DNA of 64,000 nucleotides from assembly GCA_964588695.1 (NCBI GenBank), contig CAZPQK010000003.1:296888-360887 (forward strand). The letters are read 5' to 3'. The position numbers and the translations under genes were made by a program. Positions 7,599 through 15,844 of this stretch are shown piece by piece (position 1 is the stretch's first letter; each line of letters opens with the position of its first letter). Source of the stretch: CAZPQK01 sp964588695 (GTDB taxonomy: Bacteria; Krumholzibacteriota; Krumholzibacteriia; WVZY01; JAKEHA01). The notes under the pieces are model-generated. The model saw only the letters and a list, made by a program, of their open reading frames with translations. It had not been told where the DNA came from and searched no databases.

Positions 7599-8770
7599 TT
7601 AATTGTTACGTTCAGAATCCGCGGTGATAGTCGGGGCGCACTTGCTTTCGGCGCTTGATCGAAAAGCCGGTCCAGGCGATTGCCCGCCAGGTCTTCGATA
7701 CGCGGATCGACCGCGACACGGTAAGCGCCTTCTGCCCACGGCTGGTCGGGCCGAAACGTCCACTGCCAGCCATCAGACCACACCTGGCCCCGAACCAACT
7801 TGCCTTCGACATTTACCGAAATCATTCGCTGCGCGGTGATGTAGTCCATCTCTTCGTCAAAGTTGATAGTGATGGGTTCGCGCGTGTTAGCAGCTGGTGT
7901 CGTCAGTTTCCATTTTGCGGGGTCGGGCGAGTGGCGGTCGTCGTTGCTAACGTCGATGCAATGTCGAATCTCTTCGCCAAACTCGTGGCCATTTGCGTCT
8001 CGCATGTCGGGCGAAACCACCAGACAATAGCTTTGGCCCGCGCGCAATCCTGGGCCCATGCGGTCGTGCATGTCTAAGCCGCGTTTGACCCGACCAGGGT
8101 GCATGATCAGGGTCAATCGGGTGCGGTCGTCGTTCCACAACTCGGGCACGGTTTCGACAAAAGCCTGCTCGACAGCGTAACCGTTGGCGTCGATCAGCGC
8201 GACATGACGATACACATCGCCTTCGTGCATGGGGCGATCAAACGTAAGATGAAACTTCAGCAGGTTTGCAGGTGCTACCGATCCAGGCGAGATGTGAACA
8301 ACGGAAGCGGGTGCGTGATTCGGTTCGGGGACGCGAAACTGTGTGGTGATCACCGAAGTCGGCGCGGCGGCGTCCAATCGTTGGGCCAACCCGTCAACGT
8401 CTACCCACGCGGTGTAGGTGAGTCCGGCGGTGAACGGGAAGCGCGGCGTAAAAGCAACGCGGCCGTCTACGTAAGCGTAGGTGCCGACGACCGCTGGCAA
8501 ATCGTCGGGAACTCGGCCCCCGACGTAGATGCGAAAGTAGGCCTTCCAGGGAAAGTCCGCGGGCAGCGTGGCCAGCAGCGGGAGTCCCGAAAGGCGAACG
8601 TCGGCGGCGGCCAGACCTTCGGGCGGGACTCTTAGCGCGACGCGCCACGAGTCCGGCGATGAACTGGACCCGCCCCCCAAAGGGGCGGGTCCTGTACCCG
8701 TCAGCAACAACACCAGCGCGCCGGTGCATAGCACGGCACTGTAAGTTCTAAAGCGCGAGGCGAGCAACAC
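7595..8770 (-). CDS. Exported protein with bacterial Ig-like (Big_5/SbsA-type) domains
   Basis: A 391-residue protein with a signal or anchor segment (VLCTGALVLLLTGTG), a Gly/Ser-rich linker, then at least two or three Ig-like domains of the Big_5 type. The marks are ITINFDEEMDYITAQRMISV...W.WTFRPDQPWAEGAYRVAVDPRIEDLAGN near the C-terminus and the related segment HISPGSVAPANLLKFHLTFDRPM. The GTG start lies 23 bp inside the upstream gene, so translation is probably coupled. The linker GTGPAPLGGGSSSS is encoded by an 11-bp perfect DNA hairpin that resembles the palindrome at 2477. Likely cell-surface or periplasmic; no catalytic motif was seen. Confidence 0.8.
   Translation of the reverse strand: MLLASRFRTYSAVLCTGALVLLLTGTGPAPLGGGSSSSPDSWRVALRVPPEGLAAADVRLSGLPLLATLPADFPWKAYFRIYVGGRVPDDLPAVVGTYAYVDGRVAFTPRFPFTAGLTYTAWVDVDGLAQRLDAAAPTSVITTQFRVPEPNHAPASVVHISPGSVAPANLLKFHLTFDRPMHEGDVYRHVALIDANGYAVEQAFVETVPELWNDDRTRLTLIMHPGRVKRGLDMHDRMGPGLRAGQSYCLVVSPDMRDANGHEFGEEIRHCIDVSNDDRHSPDPAKWKLTTPAANTREPITINFDEEMDYITAQRMISVNVEGKLVRGQVWSDGWQWTFRPDQPWAEGAYRVAVDPRIEDLAGNRLDRLFDQAPKASAPRLSPRILNVTIN
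8666..8692. repeat. Perfect 11-bp palindrome inside a coding region
   Basis: GGACCCGCCCC and GGGGCGGGTCC form an 11-bp stem with a 5-nt loop, flanked by CTGTA, within the Ig-like protein gene just after its signal peptide. The arms match the intergenic palindrome at 2477-2493. Confidence 0.6.
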
Positions 8771-9899
8771 TCAACGCGGTCAGGTCGAGGTGGCCATTGG
8801 GCATGCGTTGCAACGCAACCACCCAGTCGCCGTTCAGGTTGTCGATCTGTTGTACGCCCGATCCCGCACGCGCCGTATAGGGAATGCCTTCGGTGTACCC
8901 TTCGACTTCTTTTTCTATGCCCGGCCCGGCGGCTGCGACATCGGCAGGGTCAAAGGTAAGTAACGGCAACATGCTGTTGGCGACAACAATGAACTCTTTG
9001 TCTTTGCTCTTGCACACCACCATGTCGAGCGGGTAATTGCCCGAACCGAACTCAGCAACTGTCTTTCCCTTTACATGAGTCGCATTCTTCAGGTCACTAG
9101 TTTTAAACGTGACCAGGGGGGTGCACAGATAAGACGCCAGAATGTGCGACTCGTTGTTCAGTTCGTAGGGAAGGAATGCACGAATCGGCGCGTGGGTTTC
9201 AAACTCGCCGTGGGCGCCGTGGAATATCTCCAGGGTGGTAAACGAATTCGAGTCGGTGAACGGATATGACAGTTTCCACATGGTTGAGGCGAACTCTTCG
9301 TTCGACAGACCCGCGACGTAAACTGTGCCGTTGTCAAACACGAGGTCGGTAATGGCATCGACACGTGTGCTTGTGCCTTTTTTCCAGCGGTGCATTTTGT
9401 CAGCGGCGACGGGGTTGGGAAGCTTTGCCACCGAATAGGACACGTCCGTTAGGTCGTAGATTCCGACCGACTTGTCCATGCCCACGCGCACCAGAACGTT
9501 GGCGTCGGCGAGGTCGTTCGGCAATTCCCATCGCGACGACCACTTGCCGCGGCCACGCGACACCGAAATGAACATGTTGGATGTCACCGGGTTCACCGCG
9601 AGATCGTGAATTAAAATTTCGTCGGTGGTGGTTCCCAACTGGGCGGCGATGATGCCTTCGATGTTGTTGACCGTGAAGTTGCGATCAACTTCGCCTTCGG
9701 TCTTCTGGTCGTTTATGTTGATTGCAAAAACCGACCCCGAACGGGCGTCGCCAACAAACAACGTGCCGTCGGGTCCAAACTCCAGCGCGCTCATGCTGGA
9801 CACCTGGGGTGTGCCTTTTTTCATATGTTGGTCGGCGATGGCGGGGACGGCCAACAGCACGACCAGCGCGATACATACAAACGGGGTAAGCCGCTTCAT
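8748..9899 (-). CDS. Exported beta-propeller-like protein of unknown function
   Basis: A 383-residue protein with a clear signal peptide (residues 1-22, ending AIADQ). The body shows repeated strand patterns of a propeller (SALEFGPDGTLFVGDARSGSVFAI, ITDLVFDNGTVYVAGLSNEEFAS, PLDMVVCKSKDKEFIVVANS), resembling SMP-30/NHL-type or quinoprotein-like sensors, but no named family is certain. The start has AGGAGC upstream and a TATAAT promoter about 45 bp further up. The gene overlaps the start of the Ig-like protein gene downstream, so the two form a short operon and may act together at the cell surface. Confidence 0.82.
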   Translation of the reverse strand: MKRLTPFVCIALVVLLAVPAIADQHMKKGTPQVSSMSALEFGPDGTLFVGDARSGSVFAININDQKTEGEVDRNFTVNNIEGIIAAQLGTTTDEILIHDLAVNPVTSNMFISVSRGRGKWSSRWELPNDLADANVLVRVGMDKSVGIYDLTDVSYSVAKLPNPVAADKMHRWKKGTSTRVDAITDLVFDNGTVYVAGLSNEEFASTMWKLSYPFTDSNSFTTLEIFHGAHGEFETHAPIRAFLPYELNNESHILASYLCTPLVTFKTSDLKNATHVKGKTVAEFGSGNYPLDMVVCKSKDKEFIVVANSMLPLLTFDPADVAAAGPGIEKEVEGYTEGIPYTARAGSGVQQIDNLNGDWVVALQRMPNGHLDLTALSVARLAL

Positions 9900-9943
9900 G
9901 GTTGCTCCTAGGGGTTGAGACGAAAGCCTGGGTGGGGTAGCCG

Positions 9944-9955
9944 ATTATACCAGAC
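9944..9955 (-). promoter_or_regulatory. Extended -10 promoter (GTCTGGTATAAT)
   Basis: On the minus strand GTCTGG is followed by TATAAT, 44 bp upstream of the propeller-like gene and just after the antiporter stop. The same GTCTGnTATAAT string occurs at 19695-19706 and 56446-56457 upstream of other genes. No good -35 box is visible. Confidence 0.55.
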
Positions 9956-9976
9956 TAGCAAATTGAGGTTCCGATT

Positions 9977-11899
9977 TCAGTCGCGATTCGTGGTGTCTTC
10001 GCCGGCCGATTCGCGGCGGAGCGACCCGGTATCCCACCCGGCGTCGGCCTCTTCGTCGCCGCCCAGAAGCTCGGTGTCGAGAATGTCTTCTAAGTCCTGG
10101 ATCCGTTGACGCGCGGCGTTGAGGTAGGCCGAGCGGTCGTGGCGCATTTGTCCGAGCACACGTACCGACGCTTCGTCGTGGCGCCGAAAAGTTCGCAGCG
10201 CCCGCACCGCCTGATACGACCGGCGACCGAGATGCTTAAGGATGTCGGTGCCCATACGCAACGACGAGTCCACGACTTCGCGGTACACGTGCTCGACGCC
10301 CGCGTCGATGAGCTTGTATGCCTGGATACGTCCGGAGGCTCGGGCAAAGATGGTCAGTTGGGGAAAATGCTTATGCGCGACTTCCACCAACTCCATCACT
10401 TTGGCGTCGTCGTCGAGCGCTATCACCAGCAATCGCGCCTCTTCGGCACCGGCGGCGCGCAGCAAGTCGTGGCGGGTGGCGTCGCCGTAGAACACCTTGA
10501 TCCCCAGTTTGCGTAGAACGTCGACGCGATCGCTGTCAAAGTCGAGAACCGTTGTGGGAACGTTGTTCGCGCGCAAGAAACGACCGACCACATTGCCGAA
10601 TCGACCAAAGCCCGCGATGATCACCGGGCTGCGGTCGTCAATGGTGTCGGCGGCGCGCGACTCGGATTGCTTGGTACCAAACCGAGGCTGAATGAGTTTT
10701 TCGTTAAGTAGCATCAACAGCGGAGTCAGCGCCATGGTTAGCGCGACCACCGCTACCAATGGGTTGGTGTACTCGCTGCTAATGACATGATTCTGCGTCG
10801 CGAAGCTAAACAGAACAAATGCAAACTCGCCGCCCTGGGCCAGCGCGAACGAAAACAACAGATTCTGGTCGAGCCCCATGCGAAACACTTTTCCCAGAAT
10901 GATCAGGATCACGAGCTTAACGGCGATCAGTAGCCCGACGAGTCCTGCGATTAGACCCGGCGACGAGAGAATCAGGTTGAAATCAACCGACGCGCCCACC
11001 GCGATAAAGAAGACGCCAAGAAGCAATCCTTTAAAAGGCTCGATGTCGCCTTCGAGTTCGTGGCGGTATTCGCTGTTGGCCAGAACCACGCCAGCTAGAA
11101 AGGTACCAAGGGCCGGGCTCAATCCTACGGTCGTCATGAGCAACGCGATGCCGATGATCAGCGACAAGGCGGCGGCGGTGAACACCTCGCGCATGCGGGT
11201 TTGTGCGATTAGCCGTAGCGCCGGACGAATAAGGTAGCGCCCCGCGACAATGATAATGACCACCGCGCCCAATACCGCGAAGGTTTGTGCCCACCCGGGT
11301 AGGGTTTCAATCCATGGCGTCCCGGCAGAGTGTCCCGCATCGGCACCGCCGCCACTGCCAGCACCCGTGACCGAATTCGCGATGGACAACAGCGGGAAGA
11401 TTGCCAGCATTGGAATTACGGCGATATCCTGAAACAGAAGTACGGCGAAGGAACTCTGCCCCGCGTCGGTTCGCATCAGACCTTTTTCGTCGAGGGTTTG
11501 CAGCACGATGGCGGTGGAAGAGAGCGCCAGCGTGAGACCGATCGCCAGGGCGCTTTGCCACGGCACCGAAAACGCCAACGCGATCGCCATGATCACTATT
11601 GCGGTGGCCGCGACTTGTCCGCCGCCCAATCCCAGAATGGGTCCGCGCATGCGCCACAACAGAGAAGGTTCCAGCTCAAGTCCGACGAGGAAGAGCATCA
11701 TTACCACGCCAAATTCGGCAAAGTGCATGACATCCTGGCCTTCTTCGCCGATCAGTCCAATGCCGAAGGGGCCGATGATCATCCCCGCTATCAAATAGCC
11801 GAGCACCGACCCCAGGCCGAGTCTCTTGGCCAGCGGAACCGCAATCACGGCGGCGGCAAGGTAGACAAAAGCGGAGTAAAAGAATCCCTGTCCGGCCAA
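9977..11899 (-). CDS. KefC-type CPA2 monovalent cation:proton antiporter with RCK_N domain
   Basis: A 640-residue inner-membrane transporter. Residues ~5-395 hold about 12 membrane segments of the Na+/H+ exchanger (CPA2) fold, including the early motif YLIAGMIIGPFGIGLIG. Residues ~425-545 form a TrkA/RCK N-domain with the Rossmann motif IIAGFGRFGNVVGRFL and an acidic end of strand 2 (TVLDFDSDRVD). In Kef systems this domain binds NAD(H) and glutathione adducts and gates K+ efflux during electrophile stress. The gene begins with TTG two bases after the stop of a KefF/KefG-like gene, which supports a Kef role rather than simple Na+/H+ exchange. No RCK_C domain follows; the C-terminus is a hydrophilic acidic tail. 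Confidence 0.9.
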   Translation of the reverse strand: MAGQGFFYSAFVYLAAAVIAVPLAKRLGLGSVLGYLIAGMIIGPFGIGLIGEEGQDVMHFAEFGVVMMLFLVGLELEPSLLWRMRGPILGLGGGQVAATAIVIMAIALAFSVPWQSALAIGLTLALSSTAIVLQTLDEKGLMRTDAGQSSFAVLLFQDIAVIPMLAIFPLLSIANSVTGAGSGGGADAGHSAGTPWIETLPGWAQTFAVLGAVVIIIVAGRYLIRPALRLIAQTRMREVFTAAALSLIIGIALLMTTVGLSPALGTFLAGVVLANSEYRHELEGDIEPFKGLLLGVFFIAVGASVDFNLILSSPGLIAGLVGLLIAVKLVILIILGKVFRMGLDQNLLFSFALAQGGEFAFVLFSFATQNHVISSEYTNPLVAVVALTMALTPLLMLLNEKLIQPRFGTKQSESRAADTIDDRSPVIIAGFGRFGNVVGRFLRANNVPTTVLDFDSDRVDVLRKLGIKVFYGDATRHDLLRAAGAEEARLLVIALDDDAKVMELVEVAHKHFPQLTIFARASGRIQAYKLIDAGVEHVYREVVDSSLRMGTDILKHLGRRSYQAVRALRTFRRHDEASVRVLGQMRHDRSAYLNAARQRIQDLEDILDTELLGGDEEADAGWDTGSLRRESAGEDTTNRD

Positions 11900-11901
11900 G
11901 G

Positions 11902-12519
11902 TTACGCCTCTTGCTTGATGATCTTATTGAGGTTTGCGTTAATCCGGGTTTGTTTATGGGCCCGCTTGAAGTCCACCCGGTCGTCGCGCATCGCTGCTAA
12001 CAAAAACCGATAGTTGTCGGCGTGTGTGTCCATCTCTTCTTCGCGCATACGATGAGTGCCATGAACTACGTGCGGCGGAAGGTAGTCCATACCGCACAAA
12101 AACGCGGTCTGCTCGATGGGTGCGAGGAGTTGTCTAACCGTAAAGCGCGCTGCCCCGTCTTCCCGATAGGCGTCCTCGCCACCTCCGGTGGTAATCGCCG
12201 AAAGCATTACCTTGCCTTGCAATGCATTTCCGGTACGCCCGTAAGCCCAACCGTGCTGCAAAACCAGGTCCTCCCACTCTTTCACAATCGCCGGGGTGCT
12301 GTACCAATAAAACGGGTGTTGCAAAACGATAACGTCATGTTCGACGAGCAGCCGCTGTTCGTGATCAACGTCAATGTCAAACTCGGGATAACGCTCGTAC
12401 AAGTCGTGTGTGGTAATTCCCGGGAGGTCGGAAATGGCGCGAAACAAGCGCTGGTTGACCCGCGACTTCTCCAGCGCGGGATGAGCAAACAGCACGAGTA
12501 TCTTTCGAGGGTGACTCAC
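11902..12519 (-). CDS. KefF/KefG-like NAD(P)H:quinone oxidoreductase (antiporter ancillary subunit)
   Basis: A 205-residue flavodoxin-fold protein of the Flavodoxin_2 family. It opens with the FMN-binding pattern KILVLFAHPALEKSRVNQRL, has LQHPFYWYSTPAIVKEWEDLVLQHGWAYG (the hallmark of the KefF/KefG/MdaB branch), and later GGGEDAY and the C-terminal HGTHRM region. KefF and KefG bind the RCK domain of their antiporter and are required for full activity; they also reduce quinones. Position immediately upstream of the kefC-like gene, with a 2-bp gap, matches that arrangement. The start is a GTG 9 bp after the purF stop with a weak ribosome-binding site, so expression probably depends on coupling. 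Confidence 0.88.
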   Translation of the reverse strand: MSHPRKILVLFAHPALEKSRVNQRLFRAISDLPGITTHDLYERYPEFDIDVDHEQRLLVEHDVIVLQHPFYWYSTPAIVKEWEDLVLQHGWAYGRTGNALQGKVMLSAITTGGGEDAYREDGAARFTVRQLLAPIEQTAFLCGMDYLPPHVVHGTHRMREEEMDTHADNYRFLLAAMRDDRVDFKRAHKQTRINANLNKIIKQEA

Positions 12520-12528
12520 GGCGTCGGT

Positions 12529-13953
12529 CTAGTTTTCGCGGGTCTGATACGGCGTCGGGTACTCACCGGTAAAGCAAGCGTGACAAAAGTTGGTCGGCGA
12601 ATCAAATGACGCTGCAACGTTGTCGAGTCCTTGCAGCGACAAGTACCCCAGCGAATCGGCGTCAATCGTGCGACAAATTTCGTCGACGCTATGGTTAGCG
12701 GCCGCGAGTTCGGACTTGCTGGGCGTGTCGATGCCGTAATAGCAGCTGGCCACAATCGGAGGAGACGCCAGCCGAACGTGAATTTCGACATCGTCGGGAG
12801 AGAGTCGCGCTTCTGCAGCAGCCTCGCGAATCATAGCAACGAGAATTCGCAACGTGGTAGAGCGCACCAGAGAATCGTCGACCACCACAAAGCGACGGAA
12901 CTCCTGTAACAGAGACTGCATCACCGTGAACTTAAGGCGAACCAGGTCTTCACGGTTGGATTGACCAGCTATTTGAAACGTGCGAGGGATGTAGGGATTT
13001 CGGATAAAGAACTCGCGGATAGGGAGTCCACTTTCGTTGGCGTAACCCTGCGCGGCATAGCGACCGGAGTCGGGGACCGGAACCACCACGGCATCAGTAA
13101 CTGGGTGTTCTTTGGCTAACTGCTTTCCACTTTCGGTGCGAAAGTGCCCGACTTGCACGTCGGCGTTAAACACGCGGCTGTCGGGTCGCGCAAAGTAGAT
13201 GGCTTCAAAAACACACTGGCGACGTTCGGCGTGGGTTGGAACTAATTGAATCGTTTCGACATTCCCCCTGGTGTCGACTTTAATAACTTCGCCCGGACGA
13301 ACTTCTCGCTCGATAGTCGCATCGCGTTCGTGGAACGCACACGATTCGGACGCGTATACCACTGCGTCGCGCCAGTGGCCAAAGTACAACGGACGAAACC
13401 CGTGAGGGTCGCGATAAATGTACAGCTCGTCCATGGTCATTAGTGCGCCGGAATACGCGCCGGGGGTTGACTCCAATAACTGTTTGATTCCGGCCAAAAT
13501 GTCGCCGTCGTGCTTGTACGCGCCATGAAGAATTTTCTTTAATGTGACCTCGCCGTCGTTGCCGCTAAGCATTACCGTGCCTTTGGACTCCAGCTTCTCG
13601 ATTTCATCTGCCAGCATCGGCAAGTCACCGTTGGTCGCGTTGGAGTAGAAACCGTCGAGCAGTGTCATGTAATGAGGTTGAGCCGAGATGGCGTCGGTCC
13701 CGCCAGCGGTAGCGTAGCGGGTTTGTGCGATAGCGATTAGGGGTTGGTCGCGTTCAAACTCGTCGCGGCGTTCGCGGGTGAACACCTGCGAAACCATCCC
13801 CTTGTCTTTGAAATGGCGGAAGCGCTTGCCGTTGCTGTATGTGCAACCAAAGTTTTCCTGCCCACGATGCTGCAAGTTAAACCCTTGCAGGCCAAAAAAC
13901 TTGGGCAGTTCCGGGTCCCACTTGCTGGTGCAATAGCCCAGTACTCCGCACAT
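12529..13953 (-). CDS. purF: Amidophosphoribosyltransferase
   Basis: First committed step of de novo purine synthesis: glutamine plus PRPP gives phosphoribosylamine, glutamate and pyrophosphate. The start was set at 13953 because the mature enzyme needs Cys at its N-terminus (MCGVLGYC, with Cys2 the glutaminase nucleophile) and AGGAGA precedes that ATG; the longer frame to 14052 adds 33 unrelated residues. The Ntn glutaminase domain carries LQHRGQENFG and IAQTRYATAGG, and the C-terminal phosphoribosyltransferase domain carries the PRPP motif FVVVDDSLVRSTT. Length (474 aa) is normal. No propeptide is present. It heads an apparent three-gene unit with the Kef genes. Confidence 0.96.
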   Translation of the reverse strand: MCGVLGYCTSKWDPELPKFFGLQGFNLQHRGQENFGCTYSNGKRFRHFKDKGMVSQVFTRERRDEFERDQPLIAIAQTRYATAGGTDAISAQPHYMTLLDGFYSNATNGDLPMLADEIEKLESKGTVMLSGNDGEVTLKKILHGAYKHDGDILAGIKQLLESTPGAYSGALMTMDELYIYRDPHGFRPLYFGHWRDAVVYASESCAFHERDATIEREVRPGEVIKVDTRGNVETIQLVPTHAERRQCVFEAIYFARPDSRVFNADVQVGHFRTESGKQLAKEHPVTDAVVVPVPDSGRYAAQGYANESGLPIREFFIRNPYIPRTFQIAGQSNREDLVRLKFTVMQSLLQEFRRFVVVDDSLVRSTTLRILVAMIREAAAEARLSPDDVEIHVRLASPPIVASCYYGIDTPSKSELAAANHSVDEICRTIDADSLGYLSLQGLDNVAASFDSPTNFCHACFTGEYPTPYQTREN

Positions 13954-14126
13954 GTTGTCTCCTCGCCAGTAGGCAGAAAGGGCCGGGCGAGTACGCCAGA
14001 ATGCGGCTCGCCGGAAAAGCCCTAAGCTAACACGATGGCTGTCGGCGCGCAAACCCCGTGAATGGGAACCCCGAGGTAGGCGCCAAGGTCGTCGCCAATG
14101 TCATGATAACCGTGTTAGTCTAGGCC

Positions 14127-15122
14127 ATGTTTCGGCTTTTGTTCATGGTAATGGCTTTGGTCGCAGCACCTGTTGTGGGCAACGCTAGCGAAGTTCGTCT
14201 CGAGCGCATTGCGTTTGGGTCGGGCTGTCGGCAGGATCAACCCCAGCCGGTCTGGCGCGGAGTGGTGGCGTCGACACCGCAGCTATGGATATGGACTGGC
14301 AACATTATCTACGCCGACACCCGCGACGTAAAAGCGATCCGGTCGAAGTATTCGAGGCTTAAACGCGAACCCGGTTACGAGGAGTTGCGTTGGAACACGA
14401 GGGTGATCGGGGTGTGGGACGACCTTGACTACGGGGTCAACGATGGGGGCAGGGAGTTTCCGGCCAAGGTTCAGTCACAATCGGCCTTGATGGACTTTCT
14501 CGATGAACCGCGCCGCTCCCGCCGTCGTTTCCGCGAAGGTATCTATGCCGGCTACGACATCGGACCTCGCGAACAACAAGTTCGGATTATCCTGCTGGAC
14601 ACCAGGTACCATCGAGATTCCCCGGGCGCCGACGGCGATGTCCTGGGCGATGCGCAATGGGAGTGGTTAGAGCGTCAACTCCGCGAATCTACGGCCCGGA
14701 TCAATATTATTGTGTCGAGCATTCAGTTTGCTGCGGTCGAGCATGCTAACGAAAAGTGGGCGAACTTTCCGCAAGCTCGTGCGCGCATGATTCGGTTGTT
14801 GGGTTCGTGTCAAACGCCGGGCGTGTTTTTTATCAGCGGCAATCGTCAATTGTCCGAGTTTACTACCCTCGTCGACCCGGCGCTGGCTTATTCTACTGTG
14901 GATGTTACCGCAAGCGGCATGAATTGCGCGCATACTGACTCTTCCGACGAACTGAACAGCATTCGTATCGGCGACGGGTTTTATCAAAACAACTTCGGTA
15001 TGATAGAAATCGACTGGGACGCATCGCCGGTAACCATTGAACTGCAAATTCGCGACGAACGCGGTACTGTTCGTCGCAGCCACTTGCTCGCGCTGGATGA
15101 TTTGCGCGCTGCCGATGACTAA
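14127..15122 (+). CDS. PhoD-like phosphodiesterase/phosphatase homologue lacking catalytic residues (probable pseudoenzyme)
   Basis: A 331-residue exported protein (signal peptide ~1-20) that aligns along its length with the short PhoD-like metallophosphatases: IAFGSGCRQDQPQPVW at the N-terminus, LDTRYHRD in the middle, VSSIQ and EKWANFPQAR later. The metal and catalytic positions are changed: the usual GDN of GDNIYxD reads G58-N59-I60, the usual WDDHDYG reads WDDLDYG (Leu100), and the usual SGDxH reads SGNRQ (Asn239, Gln241). The frame is intact and the scaffold well conserved, so this looks like a maintained non-catalytic paralogue rather than a decayed gene. It overlaps the PAP2 gene by 8 bp. 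Family known from memory; loss of activity is inferred. Confidence 0.85.
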   Translation: MFRLLFMVMALVAAPVVGNASEVRLERIAFGSGCRQDQPQPVWRGVVASTPQLWIWTGNIIYADTRDVKAIRSKYSRLKREPGYEELRWNTRVIGVWDDLDYGVNDGGREFPAKVQSQSALMDFLDEPRRSRRRFREGIYAGYDIGPREQQVRIILLDTRYHRDSPGADGDVLGDAQWEWLERQLRESTARINIIVSSIQFAAVEHANEKWANFPQARARMIRLLGSCQTPGVFFISGNRQLSEFTTLVDPALAYSTVDVTASGMNCAHTDSSDELNSIRIGDGFYQNNFGMIEIDWDASPVTIELQIRDERGTVRRSHLLALDDLRAADD

Positions 15123-15801
15123 TCGCACCCGTTGGATAGTCGACTGGATTGTTCCCCTGGTATTACTGACCGCGTGCACGGTTGTGTTCTGGGTGACCGA
15201 CCTGGACATGATGGCACAGCGCGCTTTCTATGAACCCGGTATCGGATGGGAACACAAAGGCGAGGGTCCGTGGGAGTTTCTTTACGACTTTGGCGTTATA
15301 CCCGCGTGGATATTAGCGGTCGGCGGATTGTTTGCCCTGGTTGTTTCGGTATGGAAGCGCACCTGGCGTCCGCACTGGAGGGTTGCGCTTTATCTGGTAC
15401 TTGCGATGGCGATCGGACCCGGGTTGGTCGTCAACGATGTTTTTAAAAAGAACTGGGGGCGCCCACGGCCGAAAGATGTTTACGAGTTCAATGGCGACCG
15501 CGAATTTGTGAAGGTCTGGGTGAAGCAAGATCGCGGCAACGGCAACTCTTTTGCGTCGGGGCACGCATCGACGGGTTTCTTCTTGTTCGCGCCTTACTTT
15601 GTGTTGCGTCGTCGCCATCCCGGTTGGGCGATAACTTTCCTCGCGGCGGGGATAAGCTATGGAGCGTTGATGGGACTAACCCGGATGATCCAGGGTGCAC
15701 ACTTCCTTTCCGATGTGGTATGGGCGTTCGGCTTTGTTTACCTAACTTGCGCCGCTTGCGCGTACTTGCTCCGGGTTACGCCGCCACGACAAAGGGCCTA
15801 G
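15115..15801 (+). CDS. PAP2 superfamily phosphatase (membrane)
   Basis: A 228-residue inner-membrane protein with about five membrane helices and the complete PAP2 acid-phosphatase signature: Lys111-x6-Arg118-Pro119 (KKNWGRPRP), SGH at 148-150 (SFASGHAST) and Arg190-x5-His196-x3-Asp200 (GLTRMIQGAHFLSD). Members dephosphorylate lipid phosphates such as phosphatidic acid, undecaprenyl pyrophosphate or lipid A; the large loop between the first two motifs and the NWGRPRP spelling recall the lipid A phosphatase branch, but the substrate is open. I chose the ATG at 15115, which overlaps the PhoD-like stop; an upstream in-frame ATG at 15037 would add 26 atypical residues. A hairpin encloses the stop codon. 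Confidence 0.9.
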   Translation: MTNRTRWIVDWIVPLVLLTACTVVFWVTDLDMMAQRAFYEPGIGWEHKGEGPWEFLYDFGVIPAWILAVGGLFALVVSVWKRTWRPHWRVALYLVLAMAIGPGLVVNDVFKKNWGRPRPKDVYEFNGDREFVKVWVKQDRGNGNSFASGHASTGFFLFAPYFVLRRRHPGWAITFLAAGISYGALMGLTRMIQGAHFLSDVVWAFGFVYLTCAACAYLLRVTPPRQRA

Positions 15802-15820
15802 CCAAACCTGGCCAGGCCCT
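15793..15820. terminator. Hairpin enclosing the PAP2 stop codon
   Basis: AGGGCCTAGCCA and TGGCCAGGCCCT pair at 11 of 12 positions with a 4-nt loop. The TAG stop of the PAP2 gene lies in the left arm. It separates convergent genes and probably acts as a terminator in both directions, although the T-tract is poor. Confidence 0.5.
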
Positions 15821-15844
15821 GCGCGCACTTTTGCAGAGTCGTGC

